64,000 nt of DNA from Halobellus rufus (GTDB taxonomy: Archaea; Halobacteriota; Halobacteria; Halobacteriales; Haloferacaceae). The notes beneath the pieces are model-generated. The model was given only the letters and a program-made list of their open reading frames with translations, made no database searches and was not told the origin of the DNA. The DNA is taken from positions 1 through 64,000 of the forward strand of contig NZ_BBJO01000002.1 in NCBI RefSeq assembly GCF_000739575.1, in the 5' to 3' direction. The stretch's first letter is position 1, and every line of letters begins with the position of its first letter. The position numbers were made by a program, and so were the translations under genes. Positions 1-7,725 of the stretch are shown in pieces.

Positions 1-83
1 CGACGCGCCTACTTTTGGAGTAAGCGCGAGACGGACAGAGGCGGACGGGTGACTTTTTGACCCGGGAGCGTGAGTGATCCCGT

Positions 84-1508
84 ATGGTAATGGGCGACAT
101 CGCGACGGCGACGGATCTGCTGGTGATCGGCGCGGGGCCGGGCGGCTACGTGGCCGCGATCCGCGGCGCACAGAAGGGGCTGGACACGACGCTCGTCGAA
201 AAGAACGCCTACGGCGGGGCCTGCCTCAACCGGGGATGCATCCCCTCGAAGGCGTTCATCCACGGCGCTGACGTCGTCCACGACGCGTCGAACGCCGAGG
301 AGCTCGGCATCCACGCCGACCCGGCGGTGGATATGAGCCAGATGCAGCAGTGGAAATCGGGCGTCGTCGATCAGCTGACCGGCGGCGTCGAGAAGCTCTG
401 TAAGGCCAACGGCGTCTCCCTGCTCGAAGGGACCGCGGCGTTCGAAGACGAGCACACCGCGCGAATCGCCCACGGCGGCGAGGGGCAGGGAATGGAGACC
501 GTCGAGTTCGAGCACGCGGTCGTCGCGACGGGCTCGCGACCCATCCAGGTCCCCGGCTTCGACTTCGCCGACGAGCCGGTGCTCTCCTCGGAGGACCTCC
601 TGAATATGGAGTCGCTGCCCGAGAGCCTCGTGGTCGTCGGCGCGGGCTACATCGGGATGGAGCTGTCGACGATGCTCGCGAAGCTCGGCACCGACGTGAC
701 CGTCGTCGAAATGCTCGACGACGTGCTGCCGAACTACGAGTCCGACGTTCAGCGGACCGTCCGCTCGCGCGCGGAGGATCTCGGCATTGAGTTCCACTTC
801 GGCGAGGGCGCGACCGGGTGGGAGGAGTCAGGCGACGGCGTCGCCGTCTCCACGGAGACCGAAGACGGCGAGGAGTCCGTCTACGAGGGCGACGCGGTCC
901 TGGTCGCGGTCGGTCGCCAGCCCGTGACCGACACGCTCGAACTGGAGAACATCGGGCTCGAACCCGACGAGAACGGCTTCCTCGCGACCGACGACCGCGC
1001 GCGGACGGACGTCGAGAACGTCTTCGCCGTCGGCGACGTCGCGGGCGAACCGATGCTCGCGCACAAGGCGAGCGCCGAGGGCATCGTCGCCGCCGAGGTC
1101 GCCGCTGGCGAGCCGTCGGCCCTCGATCAGCAGGCGATCCCCGCCGCGGTGTTCACCGATCCGGAGATCGCGACCGTCGGGATGACCGAGGCGGAGGCCG
1201 AAGAGACCGGCTTCGATCCGGTCGTCGGCGAGATGCCGCTGCGCGCCAGCGGTCGAGCGCTCTCGATGGGCGAGTCCGAGGGATTCGTCCGGATCGTCGC
1301 CGACGAGGAGAGCGGAATCGTCCTCGGCGGGCAGCTCGTCGGCCCGAACGCCTCCGAACTCGTCGCCGAGGTCGCGCTGGCAGTCGAGATGAGCGCGACC
1401 CTCGAAGACGTCGCGGGCACGATCCACACCCACCCCACGCTCGCGGAGGCCGTGATGGAGGCCGCCGAGAACGCGCAGGGACAGGCGATCCACACGCTGA
1501 ACCGCTGA
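84..1508 (+). CDS. lpdA: Dihydrolipoyl dehydrogenase (E3)
   Basis: FAD flavoprotein that reoxidises the dihydrolipoyl groups of 2-oxoacid dehydrogenase complexes with NAD+. The 474-residue protein has the N-terminal FAD fold (GAGPGG, residues 16-21), the redox disulfide C47-x4-C52 in GGACLNRGCIPSK, a second dinucleotide fold near GAGYIGME, the GDVAGEPMLAHKA FAD segment, and the dimer-interface pair H450/E455 in HPTLAE. All catalytic elements are present and the length is normal. The start could be ATG 84 or, two codons on, ATG 90. A T-rich stretch (actttttga, about 52-60) lies about 25 bases upstream and may be the TATA element. In haloarchaea this gene usually follows the E1 and E2 genes, which would lie left of the window; this is inference. 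Confidence 0.95.
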   Translation: MVMGDIATATDLLVIGAGPGGYVAAIRGAQKGLDTTLVEKNAYGGACLNRGCIPSKAFIHGADVVHDASNAEELGIHADPAVDMSQMQQWKSGVVDQLTGGVEKLCKANGVSLLEGTAAFEDEHTARIAHGGEGQGMETVEFEHAVVATGSRPIQVPGFDFADEPVLSSEDLLNMESLPESLVVVGAGYIGMELSTMLAKLGTDVTVVEMLDDVLPNYESDVQRTVRSRAEDLGIEFHFGEGATGWEESGDGVAVSTETEDGEESVYEGDAVLVAVGRQPVTDTLELENIGLEPDENGFLATDDRARTDVENVFAVGDVAGEPMLAHKASAEGIVAAEVAAGEPSALDQQAIPAAVFTDPEIATVGMTEAEAEETGFDPVVGEMPLRASGRALSMGESEGFVRIVADEESGIVLGGQLVGPNASELVAEVALAVEMSATLEDVAGTIHTHPTLAEAVMEAAENAQGQAIHTLNR

Positions 1509-1581
1509 CTGTTCTCCGGCCGCATCGCGGCGGCTCCCGACCGACCCAAGGAACTATTTTCCCCGGCGCGGTGTGTCGACT

Positions 1582-2529
1582 ATGACGCAGGAGCGACCGA
1601 TTCGAAGCGTCGGGATCCACGAGTGGGGAACGCACCCGGTCCCCCCGGAACGCCTCCGCGAGTTGCTCGACGGACGCGACGATCTCGACTGCGAGTTCGA
1701 GGTGTGTTCGACCGACGACGCGGCAGACCACGACGGCGTCGTGACGCTGTTTCACCACGACGAGTTCCTCGACGGCGTCGAGTGGGTCCACAACGTCCGC
1801 TCGGGCTACGAGGACTTCCCGCTGGACGACTACCGAGACCGCGGCGTCGTGATGACCAACAGCACCGGCGTCGCCGGCGACCTCGTCGCCGAGACCGTCA
1901 CTGGACTCGTGCTCACGCTGGCGAAGGGGCTCCACCGGTTCCGCGACCAGCAGCGCGACCGCGAGTGGGCGCGGCTCTCGTGGGAACGACCGTTCGAGGT
2001 CGGGAAGTCGTCGGCCTGCGTCGTCGGCTTTGGCGAACTCGGCGGGAGCGCGGCGACGCGGCTCGGCGTGTTGGGAATGGACGTCGACGGCGTCGACGTC
2101 CGACCCGTGTCGGGGCTCGGACTCGGCCGCGTGTACGACCCCGCACAGATCGAGGAGGCCGTTTCCGACGCGCGGTTCGTCGTGCTCACGACGCCGCTGA
2201 ACGAGTCGACCCGCGGGCTGGTGGATCAGTCGGTCTTCGAGGCGATGCGCGAGGATGCCTACCTGATCAACGTCAGTCGCGGCGAAATCGTCGTCGAAGA
2301 GGATCTCGTCGAGGCGTTGGAAACCGACGAGATCGCCGGGGCGGCGCTGGATGTCTTCTACGACGAACCGCTTCCGGAGGACGCGCCGTTCTGGGAGATG
2401 GACGACGTCGTCGTCACGCCGCACGCGGCGGCACAGGCCGATACGTACGGTGACCGGATCGCGGATCTCGTCGCGACGAACGTCGACCGCCTGACGAACG
2501 GCGGCACGCCGTGGAACCGTGTCGTCTGA
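1582..2529 (+). CDS. D-2-hydroxyacid dehydrogenase, NAD-binding
   Basis: Predicted cytosolic oxidoreductase of the D-isomer-specific 2-hydroxyacid dehydrogenase family, 315 residues. The Rossmann segment VVGFGELGGSAA with the following GMDVDGVD, the catalytic Arg in INVSRGEIV, the Glu in DVFYDEPLP and the His in TPHAAA are all visible, so the enzyme should be active. The substrate (glycerate, phosphoglycerate or a keto acid) cannot be read from the sequence. A GTG three codons upstream (1573) is in frame, but ATG 1582 lies about 25 bases after an A/T-rich element (aactatttt, 1551-1559) and fits leaderless transcription better. There is no operon link to the gene before it (73-base gap) and the next gene is convergent. 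Confidence 0.88.
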   Translation: MTQERPIRSVGIHEWGTHPVPPERLRELLDGRDDLDCEFEVCSTDDAADHDGVVTLFHHDEFLDGVEWVHNVRSGYEDFPLDDYRDRGVVMTNSTGVAGDLVAETVTGLVLTLAKGLHRFRDQQRDREWARLSWERPFEVGKSSACVVGFGELGGSAATRLGVLGMDVDGVDVRPVSGLGLGRVYDPAQIEEAVSDARFVVLTTPLNESTRGLVDQSVFEAMREDAYLINVSRGEIVVEEDLVEALETDEIAGAALDVFYDEPLPEDAPFWEMDDVVVTPHAAAQADTYGDRIADLVATNVDRLTNGGTPWNRVV

Positions 2530-2778
2530 CCCGTTCTGCGATACAGACGATCGATTTGTTCCCCTCTGACGAAAGTACGTATCTGTAACGCGAAGTTTTT
2601 GTCTGGAAATTCGCAGAGCACGAATTGAGATTCACTCACAGCGAACTAATACCACACCATCTTTTGTTTTGAACCGCACTGGCGGCGTAGTACGTCACGA
2701 TCCGAGAACTCACCATCGTAGCAACGCAATACGTTCGTATTTCGCGAAACAGTGTTCTCTATCTTGTTCACCGCGTGC

Positions 2779-3546
2779 TCACGAGTGCGTCTGGTTCAGT
2801 TCGATGATGTTCGCCGCGCGTCGAAGTTCCGGGAGGATCTCCGAGTCGATTCTGTCTTGGTCCATCCGACTCACCGGACCGGAGACGCTCAGTGCGCCCG
2901 TGATCGTGTCGCCGCTCAGGACCGGCACGGCGACGCAGTTGAGCCCCTTGATTCGCTCCTCTCTGTCGTAGGCGCACTCGCGCTGCCTGATCTCCGCGAG
3001 CGCCTCGAACAACTCCTCGCGCTCGGTGATCGTCCGCTCCGTCTTCGCCGGGAGGCCGTGTCTGTCGATGATCTCCTCGACGCGCTCGCGCGGTAGGTAG
3101 GCGAGAATCGTCTTTCCGAGCGCCGTCGTGTGCAGTCTGACCGACTGTCCGGTGTAGGAGTCGAGGCTGACGGCCTGGTCGCCGCGGTCGCGCGCGAGGA
3201 ACACGCCGAGGCCGTGCTCTTCGACGAGGAGGTTGGCGTACTCGCCGGTCGCGTCCGCCAACCGCTTCAGTTCGGGCGTCGCGACCGAGAAGAGTCGCTC
3301 GCGGGACCGTGCGTACCCGCCGAGGTCCAGAAACCGGAGGCCGACCTCGTACTCCCCGTCGGTCTCGACGACGTAGCCCTCGTGTTCGAGCGTCCGGAGG
3401 TAGTTGTGCGCGCTGCTCTTCGGGATGTCGAGGAGGTCCGCGAGTTCGGTCACCGTGGCTCCGTCGTGTGACTTCAGCGTCTCGACGATCCGAAACGTGG
3501 TTTGTGCGGTTTTCACCGGCGTCTTCGGCTCCGTCTGATTGCTCAT
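2779..3546 (-). CDS. IclR family transcriptional regulator
   Basis: DNA-binding regulator of 255 residues. The N-terminal winged helix (FRIVETLKSHDGATVTEL, then DIPKSSAHNYLRTLEHEGYV) is followed by the IclR effector-binding domain with typical text such as TGEYANLLVEEHGLGVFL, HTTALGKTILAYLP and CVAVPVLSGDTITGALSVSGP. IclR proteins bind a small-molecule effector in the C-terminal domain and control nearby catabolic genes. No target can be named here: the neighbours are a convergent dehydrogenase and a DUF3237 protein on the same strand upstream. I chose ATG 3546 because an A/T-rich element lies about 27-34 bases upstream on the minus strand; an in-frame ATG eight codons further up (3570) is the alternative. 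Confidence 0.9.
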   Translation of the reverse strand: MSNQTEPKTPVKTAQTTFRIVETLKSHDGATVTELADLLDIPKSSAHNYLRTLEHEGYVVETDGEYEVGLRFLDLGGYARSRERLFSVATPELKRLADATGEYANLLVEEHGLGVFLARDRGDQAVSLDSYTGQSVRLHTTALGKTILAYLPRERVEEIIDRHGLPAKTERTITEREELFEALAEIRQRECAYDREERIKGLNCVAVPVLSGDTITGALSVSGPVSRMDQDRIDSEILPELRRAANIIELNQTHS

Positions 3547-3622
3547 ACGGGAGCCGACACCGTTCACCATCTTAGTTTTTCTGTTCGGGCATTACGAATT
3601 TCCGTTTCCGAGGTCGGGACTA

Positions 3623-4111
3623 CTACGACACGCGGTAGACCGCGAGTCGGACCCCGTTCGGTTGTCTCGTCCCGGACGCGACGAAGACGCTCTCGGTCAG
3701 CCACTCCAACTCGGGGGCGGCGGTCTCGAACTCCGGAACCGAGCAGAAGTAGACGTCCTCGGGATCGACGGGTTTCCCGTCTCGGAGTCGCTTGCTGGTT
3801 TCGAGGTCGGCGAGTCGCATCCCCTTGTTTTCGACGTACACCCGATCGCCCTCGGTCGTCTCGAAGGCGTACTTCGCGACGAGTTCGGTCGGTCGCCGCT
3901 CCCGATAGAGCTGATAATCCGCGCCCGCCTCGAGGACCGTGCCCTCCACGCGACCCGTGACCGTCCCGCCGAGAATGGGGATGATCCGCCGCTGGCCGTC
4001 GCCCGTCTGGCCGATTTCGATCGGCGATTCCACGTCGATCTCCAGTTCCATCACGCGTTCGAGACCCAGTTCGAGGTTCGGATCGTCCGTCTGCCAGCTT
4101 TCGTCTGCCAT
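3623..4111 (-). CDS. DUF3237 (UPF0311-like) protein
   Basis: Small soluble protein of 162 residues with the DUF3237 pattern: an early ELEIDVESPIEIG strand, PILGGTVTGRVEGTVL, GADYQLYRERRPTELVAKYA, VYVENKGMR and the closing ESVFVASGTRQPNGVRLAVY. The family is widespread and has a beta-barrel fold; its biochemical role is not established, so none is given. I chose ATG 4111 (MADESW) rather than the in-frame ATG 4133-4135, because the eight extra residues look non-family. It is upstream of and codirectional with the IclR gene (76-base gap), so cotranscription is possible. Confidence 0.8.
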   Translation of the reverse strand: MADESWQTDDPNLELGLERVMELEIDVESPIEIGQTGDGQRRIIPILGGTVTGRVEGTVLEAGADYQLYRERRPTELVAKYAFETTEGDRVYVENKGMRLADLETSKRLRDGKPVDPEDVYFCSVPEFETAAPELEWLTESVFVASGTRQPNGVRLAVYRVS

Positions 4112-4450
4112 ACGTTCGCTGTGGTGCCAATCCACATAATCGTTGTGTGGCCTTCACCGTGGACTGGCATCGTCCGCTGCGGCTGCCGGACATAACATAT
4201 GTACTGATGTTATCTGTGGTCCCCGTCTCGCCGGAGTATAAAATATAATTAGTAAGAAGAAATTTATTAACAAATAATATATCATTAAATCTCGAAACCC
4301 TCTAAATCCAGCACTAAAGTGTTGAAATAAGTTCTTAGTCTGAATACGTTATTGACTAGTAGTTCTATATATACGAAAAATTAGGACCGTTACGGGCGAA
4401 TCACACGTGGAAATTAGTCACACAGCGGCCGTTCGAATCGGGCCGGCCGT
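4112..4450. other. A/T-rich intergenic region with an inverted repeat
   Basis: This 339-base gap holds no coding frame that reads like a haloarchaeal protein. Its left part has normal GC, but about 4230-4390 is far richer in A and T than anywhere else nearby. A 7-base inverted repeat (ataacat at 4192-4198, atgttat at 4207-4213, 8-base loop) lies just before the A/T-rich stretch. The region separates the divergently read DUF3237 upstream side from the 3' end of the decarboxylase gene. I see no IS ends and no tRNA. Confidence 0.6.
4192..4213. repeat. 7-base inverted repeat, possible operator
   Basis: Perfect arms ataacat / atgttat separated by 8 bases, in noncoding DNA about 80 bases upstream of the DUF3237 start. 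The symmetry and position suit a regulator binding site, and the IclR-type protein encoded downstream is one candidate. It is too short and A/T-rich to rule out chance. Confidence 0.3.
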
Positions 4451-5425
4451 CTAGAACAGCGCCTCGGATTCCGAGAGGATCTCTGCGGGGCCGCCGACGC
4501 TCCAGACGTCGGTGTCGACGCCGACGTCGGCGACGGCGGATTCGACCAGCTCGACGTGTTCGGCGGTCGTGTTGACGTAGACGCTCGCGCCGGTGTCCGT
4601 CGAGAAGTACACCGGGATCTCCTCGTCCTCGCGGAGCTCTCGGACGGCGTTGAACACCGCGATCGTCTCCGGTTGCCAGTAGACCCAGCCCGCGGGGCCG
4701 GTCATCGTCGTCGCCGTCAGCGACAGCGAGTCGTGCTCGGCGAGTTCGAACGCGCGGTCGAAGTCGGCCTCGAAGAGCGCGTCCCGCATCGAGTCGATCT
4801 GGTGGTGAACGTGCGCCATCCGCGCCTGGAACATGTGGCTCTCGGCGGCCTCGCGGTGCGCCTCCTCGGTCTCCTTGTACGCGGGAACGTGCGCGGCGAC
4901 GATCCGGAGGTCGTCTTCGAGATCCGTCTCGATGCGCTTCGATCGGCAGTCCTCGTCGTTCATCCCCGAGTACAGGTGCGAGAACGCGCCGGTCACCGCG
5001 CGGGCGGCCGAGGAGGAGCCCCGGCGGGCGATCGTCGAGACGTCCGGGCGCGACAGCCCGAGGTCGGCCGCTTCGGCGAGCGCCATCGCAGCGGCGGCGA
5101 AGCCGGACGACGAGGAGCCGAACCCGATGTTCGAGGGGAAGGAGTTCTCCGATTCCAGTCGGACGGCGTGGTCGAACCCCGCCAGTCCGCGGACGTGGTC
5201 GACGACGGCCTCGATGCGCTCTGCGCCGCGGCCCTCGACGGGTTCGCCGCCGATCAGGTAGACGTCCTCGTCGGCGTCGGGTCGGAACTCGACGGTCGTC
5301 TTCGTGTGGCTCGGCGCGGTGCAGACGCTGATGCTGTCGTGATACGGGAGGCGACGCTCCTCGTCGCGCATCCCGTGGTACTTGATCAGTCCCTGGATCG
5401 GGTGCGCCTTCGCGGTCGCTTTCAT
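4451..5425 (-). CDS. mvaD: Phosphomevalonate decarboxylase (GHMP family)
   Basis: Mevalonate-route enzyme of the diphosphomevalonate decarboxylase family, 324 residues, acting in the cytosol to supply isopentenyl units for archaeal lipids. Visible are the N-terminal AHPIQGLIKYHG, the GHMP nucleotide-binding Ser-rich loop SNIGFGSSSSGFAAAA, and STDTGASV, whose Asp matches the catalytic Asp of the family. Characterised haloarchaeal members act on mevalonate 5-phosphate (giving isopentenyl phosphate) rather than on the diphosphate; which substrate applies here is inferred from that. The gene stands alone, with a TATA element (gtttaa, minus strand 5451-5456) 26-31 bases before the ATG, so it is probably leaderless. 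Confidence 0.88.
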   Translation of the reverse strand: MKATAKAHPIQGLIKYHGMRDEERRLPYHDSISVCTAPSHTKTTVEFRPDADEDVYLIGGEPVEGRGAERIEAVVDHVRGLAGFDHAVRLESENSFPSNIGFGSSSSGFAAAAMALAEAADLGLSRPDVSTIARRGSSSAARAVTGAFSHLYSGMNDEDCRSKRIETDLEDDLRIVAAHVPAYKETEEAHREAAESHMFQARMAHVHHQIDSMRDALFEADFDRAFELAEHDSLSLTATTMTGPAGWVYWQPETIAVFNAVRELREDEEIPVYFSTDTGASVYVNTTAEHVELVESAVADVGVDTDVWSVGGPAEILSESEALF

Positions 5426-5450
5426 ACCCCTACGCGGGGGAGACGCCGGG

Positions 5451-5456
5451 TTAAAC
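5451..5456 (-). promoter_or_regulatory. TATA element of mvaD
   Basis: Minus-strand gtttaa centred about 28 bases before the mvaD ATG. This is the spacing expected for a haloarchaeal leaderless transcript. Confidence 0.5.
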
Positions 5457-5497
5457 GTCCCGATACATCGAGCGGGACCGGCGTGTCGAGCCCCCGC

Positions 5498-5941
5498 TTA
5501 GAGACCGATGCCGACGGCGTACGGCCACGCGCTCCCCGCGAGCGCGAGGAAGACCAACGCGCCGCCCAGCAGCGCCACGTTCTTCAGGAAGTTCGTCATC
5601 TCCGATTGCTGTTGCTCCTCGGGAACGGCCCAGAAGTCGTGCATCGTCGGCGTCGCGACGACGAGGAACAGGGCGATCGCCCCGGCGGCCAGCGCGGGAT
5701 AGACGCCCAGTGCGATGCCGAGTCCGCCGAAGAGCAGCATTCCACCGCTGAAGAGCACCGACGCGCGGCCGGCCGGAATCCCCTTCGACTCGGCGTATCC
5801 CGCCATCCCTTCGGCGTTCATGAAGTGGTTCAATCCCATAAACGCCAGTACGACGCCGAAGAGGACGCGTCCGACGAGGAACGCGATCCCGGCGGAGCCG
5901 GTATCCAGTTGCAGTACCGTCGCGGAGATATCTGGTATCAT
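5498..5941 (-). CDS. DoxX family membrane protein
   Basis: Integral membrane protein of 147 residues with about four hydrophobic segments: GIAFLVGRVLFGVVLAFMG, a second around ASVLFSGGMLLFGGLGIAL, AAGAIALFLVVATP, and one near the C terminus. The FLVGRVLFGVVLAFMGLNHF start is typical of DoxX proteins, which are linked to quinone or thiol redox chemistry in other organisms. The substrate is unknown here. A minus-strand TATA-like gatatatc lies about 30-35 bases upstream. It is followed after 72 bases by mvaD on the same strand, which has its own promoter, so cotranscription is not required. Confidence 0.85.
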   Translation of the reverse strand: MIPDISATVLQLDTGSAGIAFLVGRVLFGVVLAFMGLNHFMNAEGMAGYAESKGIPAGRASVLFSGGMLLFGGLGIALGVYPALAAGAIALFLVVATPTMHDFWAVPEEQQQSEMTNFLKNVALLGGALVFLALAGSAWPYAVGIGL

Positions 5942-6180
5942 CTCGTTAGTTGGTAAGGATACGAACTGATATATCGTTTTCCGGACATCGCTGATACCGG
6001 GTGACAGTCGTGTAACGGGGGCCGTCCGGCCCGTTCTCGACAGTTCCCCGGGAACGCCGATTCTGTTTGTAGAAATTTACAATACCTTATGTAGCACCGG
6101 TCCCATGTCACGGTACCGACCCCGATTCAGCCGCCGACCGGTCGCCTCGGTCGGCATCGCAACCCACCAGGTCCCTCGCA

Positions 6181-7722
6181 ATGAAACGCACATTCGTCAT
6201 CGCATTTCTCGTCGTATCGCTGCTCGCGAGTTCCGTGCCGGTCGCGGGATACACCACGTCGAACCCGGACATCCGCACGGTCACGCCGAACGCGACCCTC
6301 CAGCCCGGGGGCGTCAACGAACTCTCCTTCCAGTTGGTGAACGACCCCGACGGGCCCGACGACGAGGTCCGGACCGCGACGAACGTCCGCGTCCGCCCCG
6401 GTAGTGCGGGCCCCATCGACGTCGAAACCGACGAACTGTACGTGCAGTCGCTCGCCGACGGCGTCCCCGCGGACCTCTCGCTCCAGTTGAACGTCCCCTC
6501 CGACGTCGAGAGCGGCACGTACCGGATCCCCCTGCGACTCACGTACGAGTTCGATAACGGTGCCGCGGATACTGTCGAACGCCGTACGACGATCTATCTC
6601 CCCGTTCGTATCGAACCCGGCCCGCGGTTCTCCGTCGTCGACACGAACTCGACCGCGACCGTGAACGGACAGGGGACGCTCGAAGTGACGATGCAAAACG
6701 TCGGCGACTCGGCCGCCCGCGACTCGACGCTCACGCTCTCGACGTCGACCCCGGACGTGACACTCGGGTCGAGCGAGTCGAGCACGCGGTACGTCGACGC
6801 GTGGGAGCGCGGCGAGAACCGCACGTTCGAGTTCGAGACGACGGTCGGCGACAGCGCGACCGCCGGCAACTACTCCCTCGGCGCGCAGGTCGACTACGAG
6901 AAGCCCGACGGCACCACCGGGTCGACGCCGAGGCTCACCGTCCCGATGGAGACGCTCCCCGAGATGACGTTCTCGGTGTCGAACGTCGAGAGTTCGCTGC
7001 GCGTCGGCGAGACCCGAACGCTGAGCGGCACCGTCACGAACACCGGGCCGATCACCGCCGACGCCGCAGTCGTCAACTTCGCCGACCCCGGCCCGACCGT
7101 GACGCCGATCGAGACCTCGGTCGCCGTCGGCTCGCTCGCCCCCGGCGAGTCTGCGGACTTCTCGTTCGAGACCGAGGTGACGACGGCCGGCAGCGCCGGA
7201 CCGCGACAGTTCGATCTCAGCGTCGCGTACCGCGATCAGGCCGACAGACAGCGCGAGTCCGACGCGATCCCGACGCGCGTGGAGGTCGCCCCCGAGACGC
7301 CTGAGTTCGACGTCGAACCCGTGAACGCGACGTTCGAGGCCGGCTCCGGCGACGAGTTCAGCGTCACCGTGACCAACACGCGCGAGTACGCGGTCTCGGA
7401 CGTGTCCGCGAAGATCTACGCCGACTCGCCGCTGTCGACCTCCGACGACGAGGCATACATCGAACGACTCGAACCCGGCGAGTCCAGAGAGATCGTCTTC
7501 CAGGTCAGCGCGGGCGGCAGCGCGACCGCGAAGACCTACCCGGTGAAGATGGACTTCCAGTACGACGACGATGACGGCGACACCATCATCTCCAACACCT
7601 ACCAGGTGCCGGCCGAGGTGACCGAAGGGACCTCCGGCGGGCTCCCGATCGTTCCGATCGTCGCGGTCGTCGTCGTCCTCGTCGCGGTCGGCGGCTTCCT
7701 CTACTACCGACGCCGGGGCTGA
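6181..7722 (+). CDS. Exported CARDB/NEW3-repeat protein with C-terminal membrane anchor (COG1361-like)
   Basis: Secreted, surface-facing protein of 513 residues. A signal peptide (MKRTFVIAFLVVSLLASSVP) is followed by three or four Ig-like beta-sandwich repeats, each with a VxNxG(D/P) turn and an 'LxPGESxxxxFE' end: about residues 35-150, 155-260, 265-375 and 380-480. A final hydrophobic segment (IVPIVAVVVVLVAVGGFLYY) is followed by RRRG, so the chain is held in the membrane with its repeats outside. The next gene, an RND exporter, starts 3 bases after the stop, and this pairing recurs in haloarchaea. The protein may deliver or receive the exporter's cargo at the surface; this is inference. 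The start is fixed by the signal peptide. Confidence 0.82.
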   Translation: MKRTFVIAFLVVSLLASSVPVAGYTTSNPDIRTVTPNATLQPGGVNELSFQLVNDPDGPDDEVRTATNVRVRPGSAGPIDVETDELYVQSLADGVPADLSLQLNVPSDVESGTYRIPLRLTYEFDNGAADTVERRTTIYLPVRIEPGPRFSVVDTNSTATVNGQGTLEVTMQNVGDSAARDSTLTLSTSTPDVTLGSSESSTRYVDAWERGENRTFEFETTVGDSATAGNYSLGAQVDYEKPDGTTGSTPRLTVPMETLPEMTFSVSNVESSLRVGETRTLSGTVTNTGPITADAAVVNFADPGPTVTPIETSVAVGSLAPGESADFSFETEVTTAGSAGPRQFDLSVAYRDQADRQRESDAIPTRVEVAPETPEFDVEPVNATFEAGSGDEFSVTVTNTREYAVSDVSAKIYADSPLSTSDDEAYIERLEPGESREIVFQVSAGGSATAKTYPVKMDFQYDDDDGDTIISNTYQVPAEVTEGTSGGLPIVPIVAVVVVLVAVGGFLYYRRRG

Positions 7723-7725
7723 CCG

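Noticed and set aside
4425-4450. gttcgaatc-like text resembling a tRNA T-arm
   Set aside because: The flanking bases do not form a T stem and no anticodon or acceptor arms can be found upstream.
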